Shown here one piece after another: positions 9,025 to 18,900 of a stretch of 25,352 nt of DNA. The notes below the pieces were generated by a model. The model saw nothing but the letters and a program-made list of their open reading frames with translations. It had not been told where the DNA came from and made no database searches. Origin of the DNA: an uncultured Bacteroidota bacterium. GTDB taxonomy: Bacteria > Bacteroidota > Bacteroidia > Bacteroidales > SZUA-534. The DNA is taken from the NCBI GenBank assembly GCA_937885735.1, contig CALABN010000292.1:1-25352 (forward strand). The letters are read 5' to 3'. Within the stretch, counting starts at the first letter, position 1, and the number at the start of each line of letters is the position of its first letter. The position numbers were made by a program, and so were the translations under genes.

Positions 9025-9055
9025 CAAATTTATAATTTACAATAGATTTTACAAC
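9025..9055 (-). promoter_or_regulatory. Promoter of the universal stress protein gene
   Basis: Read on the - strand, 9025-9032 is TAAATTTG, a TAnnTTTG -7 element. About 19 bases further upstream 9052-9055 reads GTTG-like, a weak -33. The start would be near 9018, giving a leader of only about 18 nt before the ATG at 9000. This element lies directly beside the opposing -7 element at 9009-9016. Confidence 0.5.
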
Positions 9056-9070
9056 ATAAATGTTATAGAT

Positions 9071-9946
9071 ATGGCAGAGTTTATTCCAGATTCAGAATTG
9101 ATATTGAATGCCGATGGCAGTGTGTTCCATTTGCATTTGCATCCCGATGATGTCGCTGACAATGTGATACTTGTAGGCGACCCAGGCCGTGTCGATATGG
9201 TTTCGTCGTTTTTCACAAAGATAGATGTCGATGTCCAAAACCGTGAATTCCGCACACGTACGGGCCTGTTCAACGGCAAGCGTGTGACTGTCACATCAAC
9301 AGGCATCGGCACCGATAATATCGATATCGTGGTAAACGAACTTGACGCGGTAGTCAACATTGATTTGGAAAAACGTGTTGCAAAAGAGCAGAAACGCAGT
9401 CTCAACCTGATTCGCATTGGAACGTCGGGCGCGTTGCAGGCCGATATAGCAGTAGGAACGCCAGTCATCTCGGAAATGGCAATCGGCTTCGACGGAATGC
9501 TCAACTATTACCGCGACCGCAACAAGGTCAGCAATCTCGAAATGGAGAACGCGTTCAAGAAGCATATGTCGTGGAATCCGTTGCTCACATCGCCATACTT
9601 CGTTAATTCATCAGAAGCCCTGCTTCAGAAAGTGGGTTTTGATATGTATAAGGGCGTGACAATTTCCGCTCCAGGCTTTTATGGACCACAAGGCCGTGTC
9701 TTGCGCTTGCCTTTGCAAGACCCTGCTATCAACGATAAAATAACGGCATTCGAGTATCAAGGCAAGAAAATAACCAACTACGAAATGGAATGCTCGGCCA
9801 TATACGGGCTGTCGGCGTTGCTTGGACACAATGCAGTTACGGTCTGCAGTATCATTGCCAACCGTTTGAACAAGAGCGCAAACAGTTCATATAAAGGCTC
9901 AATGTCCGACTTGGTTGAAACAGTTTTGCAACGAATAACTGAATAG
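9071..9946 (+). CDS. udp: Nucleoside phosphorylase, probably uridine phosphorylase
   Basis: Cytoplasmic enzyme of the PNP/UDP (NP-I) family, expected to cleave uridine with phosphate to uracil and ribose-1-phosphate for pyrimidine salvage. It has 291 residues. The phosphate-binding GDPGR is at 36-40, TSTGIGTDN near 75-83 and IGTSGALQ at 116-123. The ribose-binding NYEMECSAIYGL begins at 236. FYGPQGRVLR at 203-212 has Q207-x-R209, equivalent to the uracil-recognising Gln/Arg pair of E. coli uridine phosphorylase (Q166, R168), which favours uridine over purine nucleosides. ATG 9071 is chosen over an upstream in-frame start at 9014 because the extension is AT-rich leader and overlaps the promoter. 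It heads a three-gene operon, with the next ATG 3 bases after its stop. Confidence 0.9.
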   Translation: MAEFIPDSELILNADGSVFHLHLHPDDVADNVILVGDPGRVDMVSSFFTKIDVDVQNREFRTRTGLFNGKRVTVTSTGIGTDNIDIVVNELDAVVNIDLEKRVAKEQKRSLNLIRIGTSGALQADIAVGTPVISEMAIGFDGMLNYYRDRNKVSNLEMENAFKKHMSWNPLLTSPYFVNSSEALLQKVGFDMYKGVTISAPGFYGPQGRVLRLPLQDPAINDKITAFEYQGKKITNYEMECSAIYGLSALLGHNAVTVCSIIANRLNKSANSSYKGSMSDLVETVLQRITE

Positions 9947-9949
9947 TAG

Positions 9950-10801
9950 ATGTCGCCATCGGAATTCGATTCTTTGATATCGTTGCTCGACGACACTGAC
10001 GAGTCTGTCATTGTCGCCGTGCAGAATCGCCTGCGTGAAGGCGGTCTTGAAGTTGTGCCTTATCTTGAAAAAGTATGGCAGACAAGTGACAATTCACGTG
10101 TTGTAAGGATTCTTGAACATCTCATTCACGATATTCGCATCGGCAGTATAACTGATGATTTGCTAAAATGGAAGAAAAACGGTGCAAAGGACTTGTTTAC
10201 AGGTGTGGCTATTTATAACAGGTTGCTGTTCCCGAATGTTGAAAATGAGACATTGAGAGCACGGATTGCTAGCATTTGCAAGCCTATTTGGACTGAGCTC
10301 AACAGCAATTTGACAGCATTGGAGAAAGTCCGGATAATGAATCATTTCATATTCGACGTAAATAAGTATATGGCTGTTGATGACTTGACAACTCAATCAC
10401 ATTTTATCGGGACATTGCTAAACACCGGAAAGGCACAGATAAATATTGTGTCAGTAGTGTATGCAATTGTAGCACAGCAATTAGGGTTGCCCATACGTTG
10501 TGTGGCACATCCAAACGCATTGACGTTGTGCTATATGGATGAATCTGAGTCGGGTGAGTTCTGCAATAATGTTATGTTTTACATAGATGTTGCCAGTCGG
10601 GGAGTGGCGTATGGAGCTAGCGAAATAACCGATTATTTGAGGGGAAATAACATCGACCCGGATGATTCGTATTTTACACCTTGCGCTAATTTAGATGTTA
10701 TCATTTATTTGATATCTTCGCTCGCGCAATGCTTCAAGAGATTGAAGGATACTCGATTGAATGATTGTGAACAGATAATTGATTCATTAATACAAAATTA
10801 A
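9950..10801 (+). CDS. SirB1/transglutaminase-core-2-like protein
   Basis: Soluble protein of 283 residues. The N-terminal 100 residues are helical and repeat-like (EVVPYLEKVWQTSDNSRVVRILEHLIHD), resembling HEAT-type helices. Residues about 122-195 match the pattern of Transglut_core2 (SirB1 family): EKVRIMNHFIFDVNKY, then a segment equivalent to the family's R-R-G-x-P-I-S-L (here NTGKAQINIVSVVYAIVAQQLGLPIRCV, 158-185) and AHPNALTLCY. No catalytic Cys-His-Asp triad is evident, as is common in the SirB1 group, so it is probably not an active transglutaminase. It starts 3 bases after the phosphorylase stop and ends 5 bases before the next ATG. Function unknown. Confidence 0.72.
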   Translation: MSPSEFDSLISLLDDTDESVIVAVQNRLREGGLEVVPYLEKVWQTSDNSRVVRILEHLIHDIRIGSITDDLLKWKKNGAKDLFTGVAIYNRLLFPNVENETLRARIASICKPIWTELNSNLTALEKVRIMNHFIFDVNKYMAVDDLTTQSHFIGTLLNTGKAQINIVSVVYAIVAQQLGLPIRCVAHPNALTLCYMDESESGEFCNNVMFYIDVASRGVAYGASEITDYLRGNNIDPDDSYFTPCANLDVIIYLISSLAQCFKRLKDTRLNDCEQIIDSLIQN

Positions 10802-10806
10802 GTAAT

Positions 10807-11766
10807 ATGTCAGAGAGTTTTCAGAACACCAACAACGATGAAAGGGAGATTGATTTGATTGACTTGATGGGCCGATTCTTCAATTGGGCCGGCAATATTT
10901 GCAAAAATGTATTTCTTGCAATATTGTATTTTCTTGTAAGGAACCGTTATCTGTATTTGTTGGCAATAGTCATAGTCGTTATTTTAACATTCGTAAAAAG
11001 TAAGTACGCAGTCAAATATTACGATTGCACACTTGTTGTCCAGACCAAAAGCGTAAAATCTTCAGAGATTGTCAACTTCATAAATAATTGGAACTATAGG
11101 CAAAGTCTTCCAAAAGACCTTCTTTCTGCAGTTAAAAGCATTAACGGAACATATATGCTGGACTACAACAAGGATGGAATTGGCGACGAAGTAGAGAAGT
11201 GGACCGGCAAAGTTGTTGCTGATACTGCCATAATCAATAAGCGTTTGGTTGATGTGTTTTGTGTGAACGCTCAGATTTTTATTGCAGACAATGATACTAT
11301 CTTGGATGCAATTCGCGAGGCCTTGCTCGATTATTTAAGCAACGACAAGTGGGTGATTGACCAAAATGAGAAGCGTCAACGCGAAGGAAAACTGCTGTTA
11401 GGTAGAATCGACAAGGAGATTGCTGTGCTTGATAGTTTGGAACAGAATGAGTACTTCGAATCCGACAACAAATACAAATTCGATAAGAATGGCGGTCTGA
11501 TGATGATAAGTGAAAAAGACAAAAAGTTGTATCACAGTGATTTGCTGAGCTTGGTTTACCAAAAGAACAATATCGAAAGAAATTACTATTCTGAACCATT
11601 TAAAGTCGTTCAGGATTTTAGCCTGCCTTTACAGGCTGTCAACAATCCTTTTGCCAATTTGAAAAAGAGTTTCTTGTTGATAATGTTCTTGGCAACCGTG
11701 GTAATCTTGATTATAGACAAAAGAAAAGGCTTGAAAAAATTGGTTGAAGATTCAAAACGTAAGTAA
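10807..11766 (+). CDS. Wzz-like chain-length/tyrosine-kinase-adaptor type membrane protein
   Basis: Protein of 319 residues with two membrane helices (about 46-63 and 288-303) bracketing a periplasmic region of about 220 residues. This is the polysaccharide co-polymerase (Wzz) topology. The N-terminus has EIDLIDLMGRFFNW, typical of Bacteroidota Wzz proteins. SLPLQAVNNPFANLKK before helix 2 resembles the proline-containing segment of the family. An inserted stretch at 120-128 (YNKDGIGDE) looks like a calcium-binding-type DxDxxxD loop. There is no cytoplasmic kinase domain. It is the third gene of the phosphorylase operon and far from the polysaccharide genes at the left end, so the functional link is uncertain. 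Confidence 0.72.
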   Translation: MSESFQNTNNDEREIDLIDLMGRFFNWAGNICKNVFLAILYFLVRNRYLYLLAIVIVVILTFVKSKYAVKYYDCTLVVQTKSVKSSEIVNFINNWNYRQSLPKDLLSAVKSINGTYMLDYNKDGIGDEVEKWTGKVVADTAIINKRLVDVFCVNAQIFIADNDTILDAIREALLDYLSNDKWVIDQNEKRQREGKLLLGRIDKEIAVLDSLEQNEYFESDNKYKFDKNGGLMMISEKDKKLYHSDLLSLVYQKNNIERNYYSEPFKVVQDFSLPLQAVNNPFANLKKSFLLIMFLATVVILIIDKRKGLKKLVEDSKRK

Positions 11767-11784
11767 TAATCATATTGTATAGAT

Positions 11785-11814
11785 AAAAAAGGCGAGCATC
11801 TGCTCGCCTTTTTT
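11785..11814. terminator. Strong bidirectional terminator
   Basis: GGCGAGCA (11791-11798) pairs perfectly with TGCTCGCC (11801-11808) around a 2-base loop, with six A before and six T after. It ends the rightward phosphorylase operon and can also end the leftward adhesin/PorP operon. The following 129 bases up to 11943 show no gene. Confidence 0.92.
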
Positions 11815-11943
11815 ATTTGAATTAATATTTCAAGTGTGTTCGTCGTCTTTTAACATCGTAATTGTTGTATGATGCCATTCGCTATTTTAGCGTCAGTGCA
11901 CAATCCTCAATAGTGTCCGTTCAAACTGTATTGTATGTTGAGT

Positions 11944-12927
11944 TTAGAATTCAGGACAAGGTATGGCCTTGAACTTATGCTTTCTTTCAATTTCAAATTT
12001 GTACGATAGTGAAATTTCGTGTGCACCACCAGTCGATGTTACCAATCTTGATACAGTAAAGTCGTAACTGTAACCAATATTAACTACTTCCTTGTAGTTG
12101 TAGCCTATAAGTATAGATATGGCATCTCTACGGCTATAGTCTTTGATAAGTGGCAGGTCACGATACCATACGCCCAATACTATTGGGGCGTAACTCCAAT
12201 ACAAGCCAACATCCATTTGGTCTGTATAACCTTGGTGTCGGTAATTGGCCGCAATAGTCACGGTTTGGCGTTTGGTGCTGATAAGACGTTCCAGTTTGTG
12301 CAACCTCAAACCGCCGAAAATGGTGAACTTCGCAGGGTACTTGTAGTCGTAACTTGTGACAGACACGTTCGGGTGGTTTAAGTGGTCAAGGCAGATGCCG
12401 ACCCAACTGTTGCGCATCGACAACAGCATGGATGCACTCCAATCGTAGTTGCGTACATTTGCAAAGTCTTCGGGCAATACAGGCTGAACATTCGACTCGC
12501 TGTATAACTGGCTTGCAAATACAAGTTTTTCATAATCCAGTGAGTGTTCTGAATAGTAGAATCCCAAACCAGGTCGAAGGTATACTCTGCGTGAGAAACG
12601 TATGTTGTATGTGTACATCAACCCTACATATGTGTTGCTGTAATTGGCAGAGCCTGCAACGTCTCTTAAAGCAATCAAGCCTATGCCACTGTTTATCTTG
12701 TCGACGTTTGCATCTGCATAAACGTTGAATGTCCGCAGTATTCCAGGCATCTTGGCCCATTGGTCGCGGAAGTTCATTCCAACACGGTATCCTGATGTGG
12801 CACCAGCAAATGATGGCGCTTGATATAGTGGGTTTGAGTAGAATTGCGTGAATTGAGGGTCTTGTCCGTAACCTTTCAGTCCGCAAGTCAGTATTGTCAA
12901 TATTAATATGGTAATGTGTTTCCTCAT
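11944..12927 (-). CDS. PorP/SprF-family outer-membrane protein, T9SS partner
   Basis: Outer-membrane beta-barrel protein of 327 residues. A signal peptide (about 1-21, hydrophobic ILILTILTCG) is followed by the family signature QDPQFTQFYSNPLYQAPSFAG (22-42, read in two halves QDPQFTQFY and NPLYQAPSFAG) and MNFRDQW near 51-57. The rest is alternating barrel strands such as YLRPGLGFYYSEHSLDY. In Flavobacterium johnsoniae, SprF is needed for secretion or surface attachment of the giant adhesin SprB, and other PorP/SprF-like proteins pair with type B CTD substrates. Here the gene starts 1 base after the stop of a 2509-residue CHU_C protein, so it is very likely that protein's dedicated partner. 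It lacks its own visible promoter. Confidence 0.95.
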   Translation of the reverse strand: MRKHITILILTILTCGLKGYGQDPQFTQFYSNPLYQAPSFAGATSGYRVGMNFRDQWAKMPGILRTFNVYADANVDKINSGIGLIALRDVAGSANYSNTYVGLMYTYNIRFSRRVYLRPGLGFYYSEHSLDYEKLVFASQLYSESNVQPVLPEDFANVRNYDWSASMLLSMRNSWVGICLDHLNHPNVSVTSYDYKYPAKFTIFGGLRLHKLERLISTKRQTVTIAANYRHQGYTDQMDVGLYWSYAPIVLGVWYRDLPLIKDYSRRDAISILIGYNYKEVVNIGYSYDFTVSRLVTSTGGAHEISLSYKFEIERKHKFKAIPCPEF

Positions 12928-12928
12928 T

Positions 12929-15900
12929 TTACTTGCGAATTAATGTTACGTCACCAGCAATTTTGAATGGCGTGTTGTTTTCAAATTTGCCTTTAGCCTT
13001 CCAAAAATATACGTCTTGTCCCAACTCTTTGCCTTCATTTGCGTATCGGCCGTTCCATCCGACGTTGACATCGGTGGAGTGGAACAATTGTTCGCCCCAT
13101 CTGTTGAATATCCATAAGTCGTATTCCTTTACGCCGAACCATACTGGGTGGAATACGTTGTTCATATCGTCGGGTATCGGGTATGAACCGTCGCTCGGAC
13201 TCTCGTCTGACGGAATGAATGCGTTGGGATATTTGATATAGCCGGCACCGCTTACTTCGACTTCTTCCGATTTCAGTATTGAATCGGTGCACATTTGTGA
13301 GCTGTATGCTATCAGCTTGACATCGTACAAGCCTTCCACAGTATATTGGTGGCTTGGGTTGAGTTCGGTGGAGTAGGTGCCGTCGCCGAAGTCCCAGATG
13401 TATGTGTTGCCGTTTTTGGTCGAGTTGAAGAATTGTACTGGTTGGTGTGGAAGCATCACAAATTTTGGTGATGTTGTAAAGTCTGGTTGAGGCAATTCAT
13501 ACACCGTTATTATTTCATAGTCGTAATGTGAACCACCATCACCTTCGGCTGTAAGTTTTACGTTGTAGATGCCTGGCTCGGTGAATGTATGTGTAGGTTC
13601 GGCCTCTGTTGATGATGTGCCGTCCTCAAATGTCCATTCGTATGTGTTGCAATATTCTTCCTCTATCGCGAAATCAACGGTCAAAGGAACGCATCCTGAT
13701 GGCCTGTTGTTCAGAATCGCAATTTTTGGATATGGTGGAAGAATTGTCACATCGTGAGTGGCAGTGTTTTCGCAGTGCTCGCTTTCTATGTGAAGAGTAA
13801 CGTGGAAAATGTTGTCCTTGGCGTTATCTCCCCATTTCCCATACTTGTACATAAAGTATTTTTCGTCGGTTGTGGATGTGTTTCCGTCACCAAAATCCCA
13901 TTTGTATTTCCACGGACCGTCTTGCGTATAGTTTTCAAAATATACTGTGTCGTCAGGATAGCGTTGCGAAGGTGTGTGTGCCACAAAGTCCACATTTGGA
14001 TTGATGTACACAGTCACTTGCTTTTGTATGGTGTCGGTACATTGATATTTTGATGAACCAATGTAAGTGATTGTCAACACTTGATCGTCGTTGGTGGTGT
14101 TGTAGTAGGTGAATGTTGGTTCTTTTGCCACTGATGTGCTACCGTCGCCGAATTCCCATAAATGCTCGGTTGCTGTCACTGTCGAATTGTTTTTAATCTC
14201 TATTGTATGAGGACTGCAACCTGCCGTGTCAAAACTGAAGTCAACAATTACATTCGGGAATGTTATCATTGGATTTATCATCGTATCGAGGCATCCATGG
14301 ATTGACTCTGTGATCAGTTCCACATTGTAGGTTATAGGCTCGTCTGTGTTGTTTGAATATTCAACTTTCTGGTTAGCCTTGTCTTGCGATTTTGCCAGTT
14401 TCTTGCCATTGCCAAAGTCCCAGGTGTATGACAAGCCGTTGCCGACTGAATTATTCTTGAATTCTGCCTCAAATGGCGGGCAGGCGCGGTCAACAAGCGG
14501 CATGAAGTTTGCCGATGGCTTTGCATAGACGTTCATTGTCTTTGTTATCTCGTCGGTGCAATTGTATTCAGTTGTAGTCTTGAGATTTACTGTATATTCT
14601 TTGTCATCGGTATAGCTGTAGTTGTGGAAAGTCTTGCTGAATGGCGGCTTGTCCACAATGGTGGAGCCATCGCTGAATGTCCAGAAGTATTGTGTCTTTG
14701 AATCCACAACCGAATTGTCGGTGAATTTCACAGTTAGAGGCTCGCAACCTTGGAAGTCGCCTGTAAAGTCAGGAACCGAACGTGGATACACGGCAATTGT
14801 TTGTGATGTGTCGTTTGAACATCCGTGGTCGTTTGTTACAACAAGTTTTATTGTGTAATTCTTGTTTTCCAATGGGGCGGTGTTGTCGTCATTTGTGTAT
14901 GTAAGGCTGTTTGGCTGACGTGAGTTTGATGTCGTCCCGTCGCCGAAATCCCAACTCCAGGTTCCTGCCGAAGTCAATCTGGAAGAGTCTGTTATGTTGA
15001 CGGCAAACGGCGTACATCCACCTAGCAGTGTTGATGATGCACCATTCGCACTCTCATCCTTTTCGTTGATTCCGAATTTTGCCAATACATAAGAGTATGT
15101 TGTTATGTTTTGATTTACAATCTTTTCGCAACCAGTCGCATTTTGAATCGTCTTCAATTTTACGTTGTAAGTCTGGTCGGTTGTTTCATAGTGCTTGAAC
15201 AGGTGTTCCGGACTTGTCAATGCTGATGATTGGCTGTCGCCGAAATCCCATAGGTATGAAGCCAACCCTGTTGTCTGGTTGGTGAAGTTTACAGTCAGAG
15301 GGTTGCAACCTTCGGTCACGTCTTGTGTGAAACCAGGCAAAAGTCTAGGGTAAACCTCTATGTTTTGCGATGTGGTGTCGGAGCAACCTGTAATTGTGTC
15401 CAACGAAACCAACTGAATGGTGTAGTTGTTGACAGTGTTGGCATTCTGGTTGTCGAATGTGAAGTCGAATGGCGTCTTGTCTTTTTTGATGGCGCCGTTG
15501 TCGTCATATCCAAAATCCCATATGAACTTGTTGCCGTTGAGTGCCACATCTGGATAACTGAATGTCACAGGATAAGGCGTGCACGCATCGTTCTTGACAT
15601 ACGAGAAGTCTGCGGTTACGTGAGGATAAGCCCTGACTTTCAAAACGGCAGTATCTGAACAGTAATTCACGTCAGTCGTTATCAAACTAATATTATATGT
15701 GTGGGTTGTTGCCTCAATGTTGTCAAAAACGTGTGTGTGCGTGACGTCGGTATTTGCCGATTGTGCATTGTCGTGGTCGTAATCCCAGCTATATGTAAGC
15801 CCATAGCCTTTTGACTTGTTTGTGAATGTGGTTGTGAGCGGAGAGCATCCCTCGTCGTTTTCTGTGCTGAAGCTTGCTATCACTTTTGGGTAAATCTGAA

Positions 15901-18900
15901 TCTCTTTTGTTGTAACATCCGAGCACTCGTTGTGATTGGCGTCCATCGCAATCATCTTTATCGTGTATGTCGATATGCTGTTGCCGTCAGTGCTTTGGTT
16001 CACGTATGCGTGCTTGAAATCGGCCTTGTCGTTGTGAGTCTCGTCGGCAGAACCGTCGCCAAACGACCAGATGAACTTCGAACCATTTGTAGAACTGTTC
16101 ATCAGAGTCACGTCCATAGGCGAGCATTCAGTATCTTTCTTGTAATTGAAAGCCGATGTTATTTCAGGATAGACGGTAACAGTCTTTGTAGTGCTTGCCT
16201 GGCATCCTATTTGGTTGGTCGAAGTCAGTTTTACGGTGTAAGTGACGTCGGCACCTGTCTTGTTCAGGAAGGTGTGTTGTATGACATTGTTGCCCGTCTC
16301 GTCGGTGATGCCGTCGTTGAAATCGACAGTGAAGATGTTGGCGCCAACAGACCCCGTCTTTTCTATCGTTACATCCAACGGACCGCATCCTGCTTCAGGC
16401 GAGACAGCCAGTTTTGGCTGAATGGCTGGATATGCATAGAATACCTTGCTGATTGTGTTGTAGCACGAATTGTTTGATGCGGTGAGTGTAACTTTTTTGG
16501 TTTCAATCATATCGCTTGTGTTGGTGATATGATAGACAACATCTGTAAGGTCTGATTTGATTTTGTCTGCCGTTCCGTCTGTGAAACTGAACACATATTT
16601 GCTTGCGCCCTTCGACTCGTTCTTTATGCTGACGTCGTTAGGGGAGCAGACGCTGTAGTTGTCTGCAGAGAATATCGCCTGCACCTTTGGGTAAACGTTG
16701 ATGACCTTTGAAACAGTGTCTGCACAGCCATAGTCTGATGACGCAATCAATGTTGTTGTGATTTGCTGTGCGGTAGTGCCTGTCGAACCAGTGTTGTTTA
16801 TGAAATAGTGTTTTACCGATGCATTGGTTGTTGTTTTTAATGTTGACCCGTCGCCAAAGTCCCAACTGTATTTTGTCGGGCCAGTTGACACACCTGTGTA
16901 AGTGGTCCCGTTGGAAATGGTTACTTCGGTGCTGTCGCAGACTGTTGTGGCGTCAGGTGTGATGCTTGCCGTTATTTCAGGGTATATTGTTATTTCCTTT
17001 GAGAAAGTTTTTGAGCAAGCGCCGTTGTAACTGTCGGTAAGTGATATTGTCACCTTTTGGCGAATGCCTGTCTTGTTCTCGAATTTCAAAACAGCCTGGC
17101 TGTTGAGTGAACCGCTGACTATGGAGTATGCTTGGCTAAATTGCCATTGTGGGTTTTCCTTGTATGCGTGCGAAGGAGTGTTGTTTGTTATTGTCACGTA
17201 GAGTGGGGAACAACCTTCAGCCTTGTCAATGGTGAAATTAGGGTTTATGTATGGATTGACAGTGACAATGTTCTTTGCAATGGAGTCATAGCATCCGTAT
17301 TTGCTTTCACCTGCCAACGCCACTTGATATTGTTGTACATCTGGCAGAGTGTGGTAGTAGGTGTGAGTGAATGAACTGTTGCTTTTTTCTGTTGTACCGT
17401 CGCCCAAGTACCATTTGAATTGTGTGTCGTTTGACTTGTCAGAGGAATTGTTGGTCAGTGTGGTTGTCAATGGGTCGCAACCGCTTAGGTCTGAAATTGT
17501 GTAGTCAACCTTGAATTCAGGATATATGGTAAGTGTGTCTCGGTAATACAGTTTGTCCACACAAGTGGTGTTGTCGCTGTTTATTCTTGTTGCGGTCAAC
17601 CCAATGTATTTGTGCTTGATTTCGGCTGTGCCTTTGTTCTCGTATGTGAGTGTGAATTTGTCTTTTGTCTTTGTCGCGCCAGGAACTGTACCCGTTGTTG
17701 GTGTTGGCAAATCCCAAGTATATGTTGTACGAGTGGGGTCGCCAAGAGAGTGGTTCGTTATGGTTGCCACCAATGGCGAACAAGATGTTGACTTGTCAAT
17801 GATGTATTGTGCCTTGACAATGCCAAATACCGTGATTGGTATTACAGTGTCGCTTTCGCAACCACCATTTATCTCATCCACAATTTTGAATGTGGCATAG
17901 TACGTGGTGTCATTTGTGCTTTTGTTATTATATGTGTGTGAAAGTTTGTCTGGTGCAGGCTTTGATGTCGAATTTGTATACGATATCTGGTCACCATCGC
18001 CATAATCAACGAATATTCTGGTATAAGGTCCTGTTGAGTGGTTCTCAAAGTTGACTTTCAATGGTTGGCAACCTTTGGTTGGTGTTGCTGTTATTATCGT
18101 GGTTAGTTCCGGACATACAGAAAAACTCTTTGTCACATTTGATGGACAGTTCTCGCCGATTGACGATTTTAGGTTCAGCGTGTATGTTATTATGCTGTTT
18201 GTCTTGTTTGTGATTTTCAGCGTGTCATTGCCAAAGTTGCGTATGGTGTCAGTCGATTTTGTTATGCCGTCGTCAAGTGTCCATTCAAAAGTCTTTGCAT
18301 TGGTTGACGTGTTTGTAATAACAACATTTGAAGGGCTGCATTTTGATGGTTGGTCATAGTCAAAGCCGGCAACAACTTTCGGATATCCTGCCACCCAAAG
18401 GTTGATTGTCTTGTATTGGTCGGCTGCTGTTGTGTAGCAAGCCTTTCTTATAGTGACTTCGTATTTGCTGTAGCCGGTTGGAGGCTGTACTTTAGGTGTG
18501 GCCTTTGAGCGTTCTGCATCTGAAAGGAATGTGGCGCCTTCACCTTTGTCGGCATCGGCTCCTGATACGTATTTCCAATAGTATTGTATGCCACCAGTTG
18601 CCACCAACGACAGCACATCACCTGAACAGAATTTTGCATAGTCTGAATCGTCATTGGCACTTGTTATCACTGCCTTTCCTTCGTTGTTCGAGAAATCGGA
18701 GAAATATCCATATCGGCAACCTGTTCCTGCACCACCGTTTATTGTGGCAAGGTGGAACAAGCCTGTGGAATTCTTCACTTTCACTACAGTGCCGGCACTT
18801 ATGGTTACACCGTCAATGCCATCTGAGAATTCTTGATGGTCTCTTATCAAGTAGCACCATCCCGTGTTAGGTATTTCCTTGAACCAACTGCTTGGCAATG

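Noticed and set aside
9950..10801. Active transglutaminase or protease
   Set aside because: No Cys-His-Asp triad can be placed in the core. The match is to the SirB1/Transglut_core2 group, where the triad is often missing.
15932..16477. 181-residue frame opposite the giant adhesin gene
   Set aside because: It is antisense to strongly conserved PKD units and has the Val/Cys-rich composition of a complement frame. No domain seen.
13243..18376. Recent nucleotide-level tandem repeat in the PKD array
   Set aside because: Similar DNA words arise only where the WDFGDG motif is encoded. Units are otherwise divergent.
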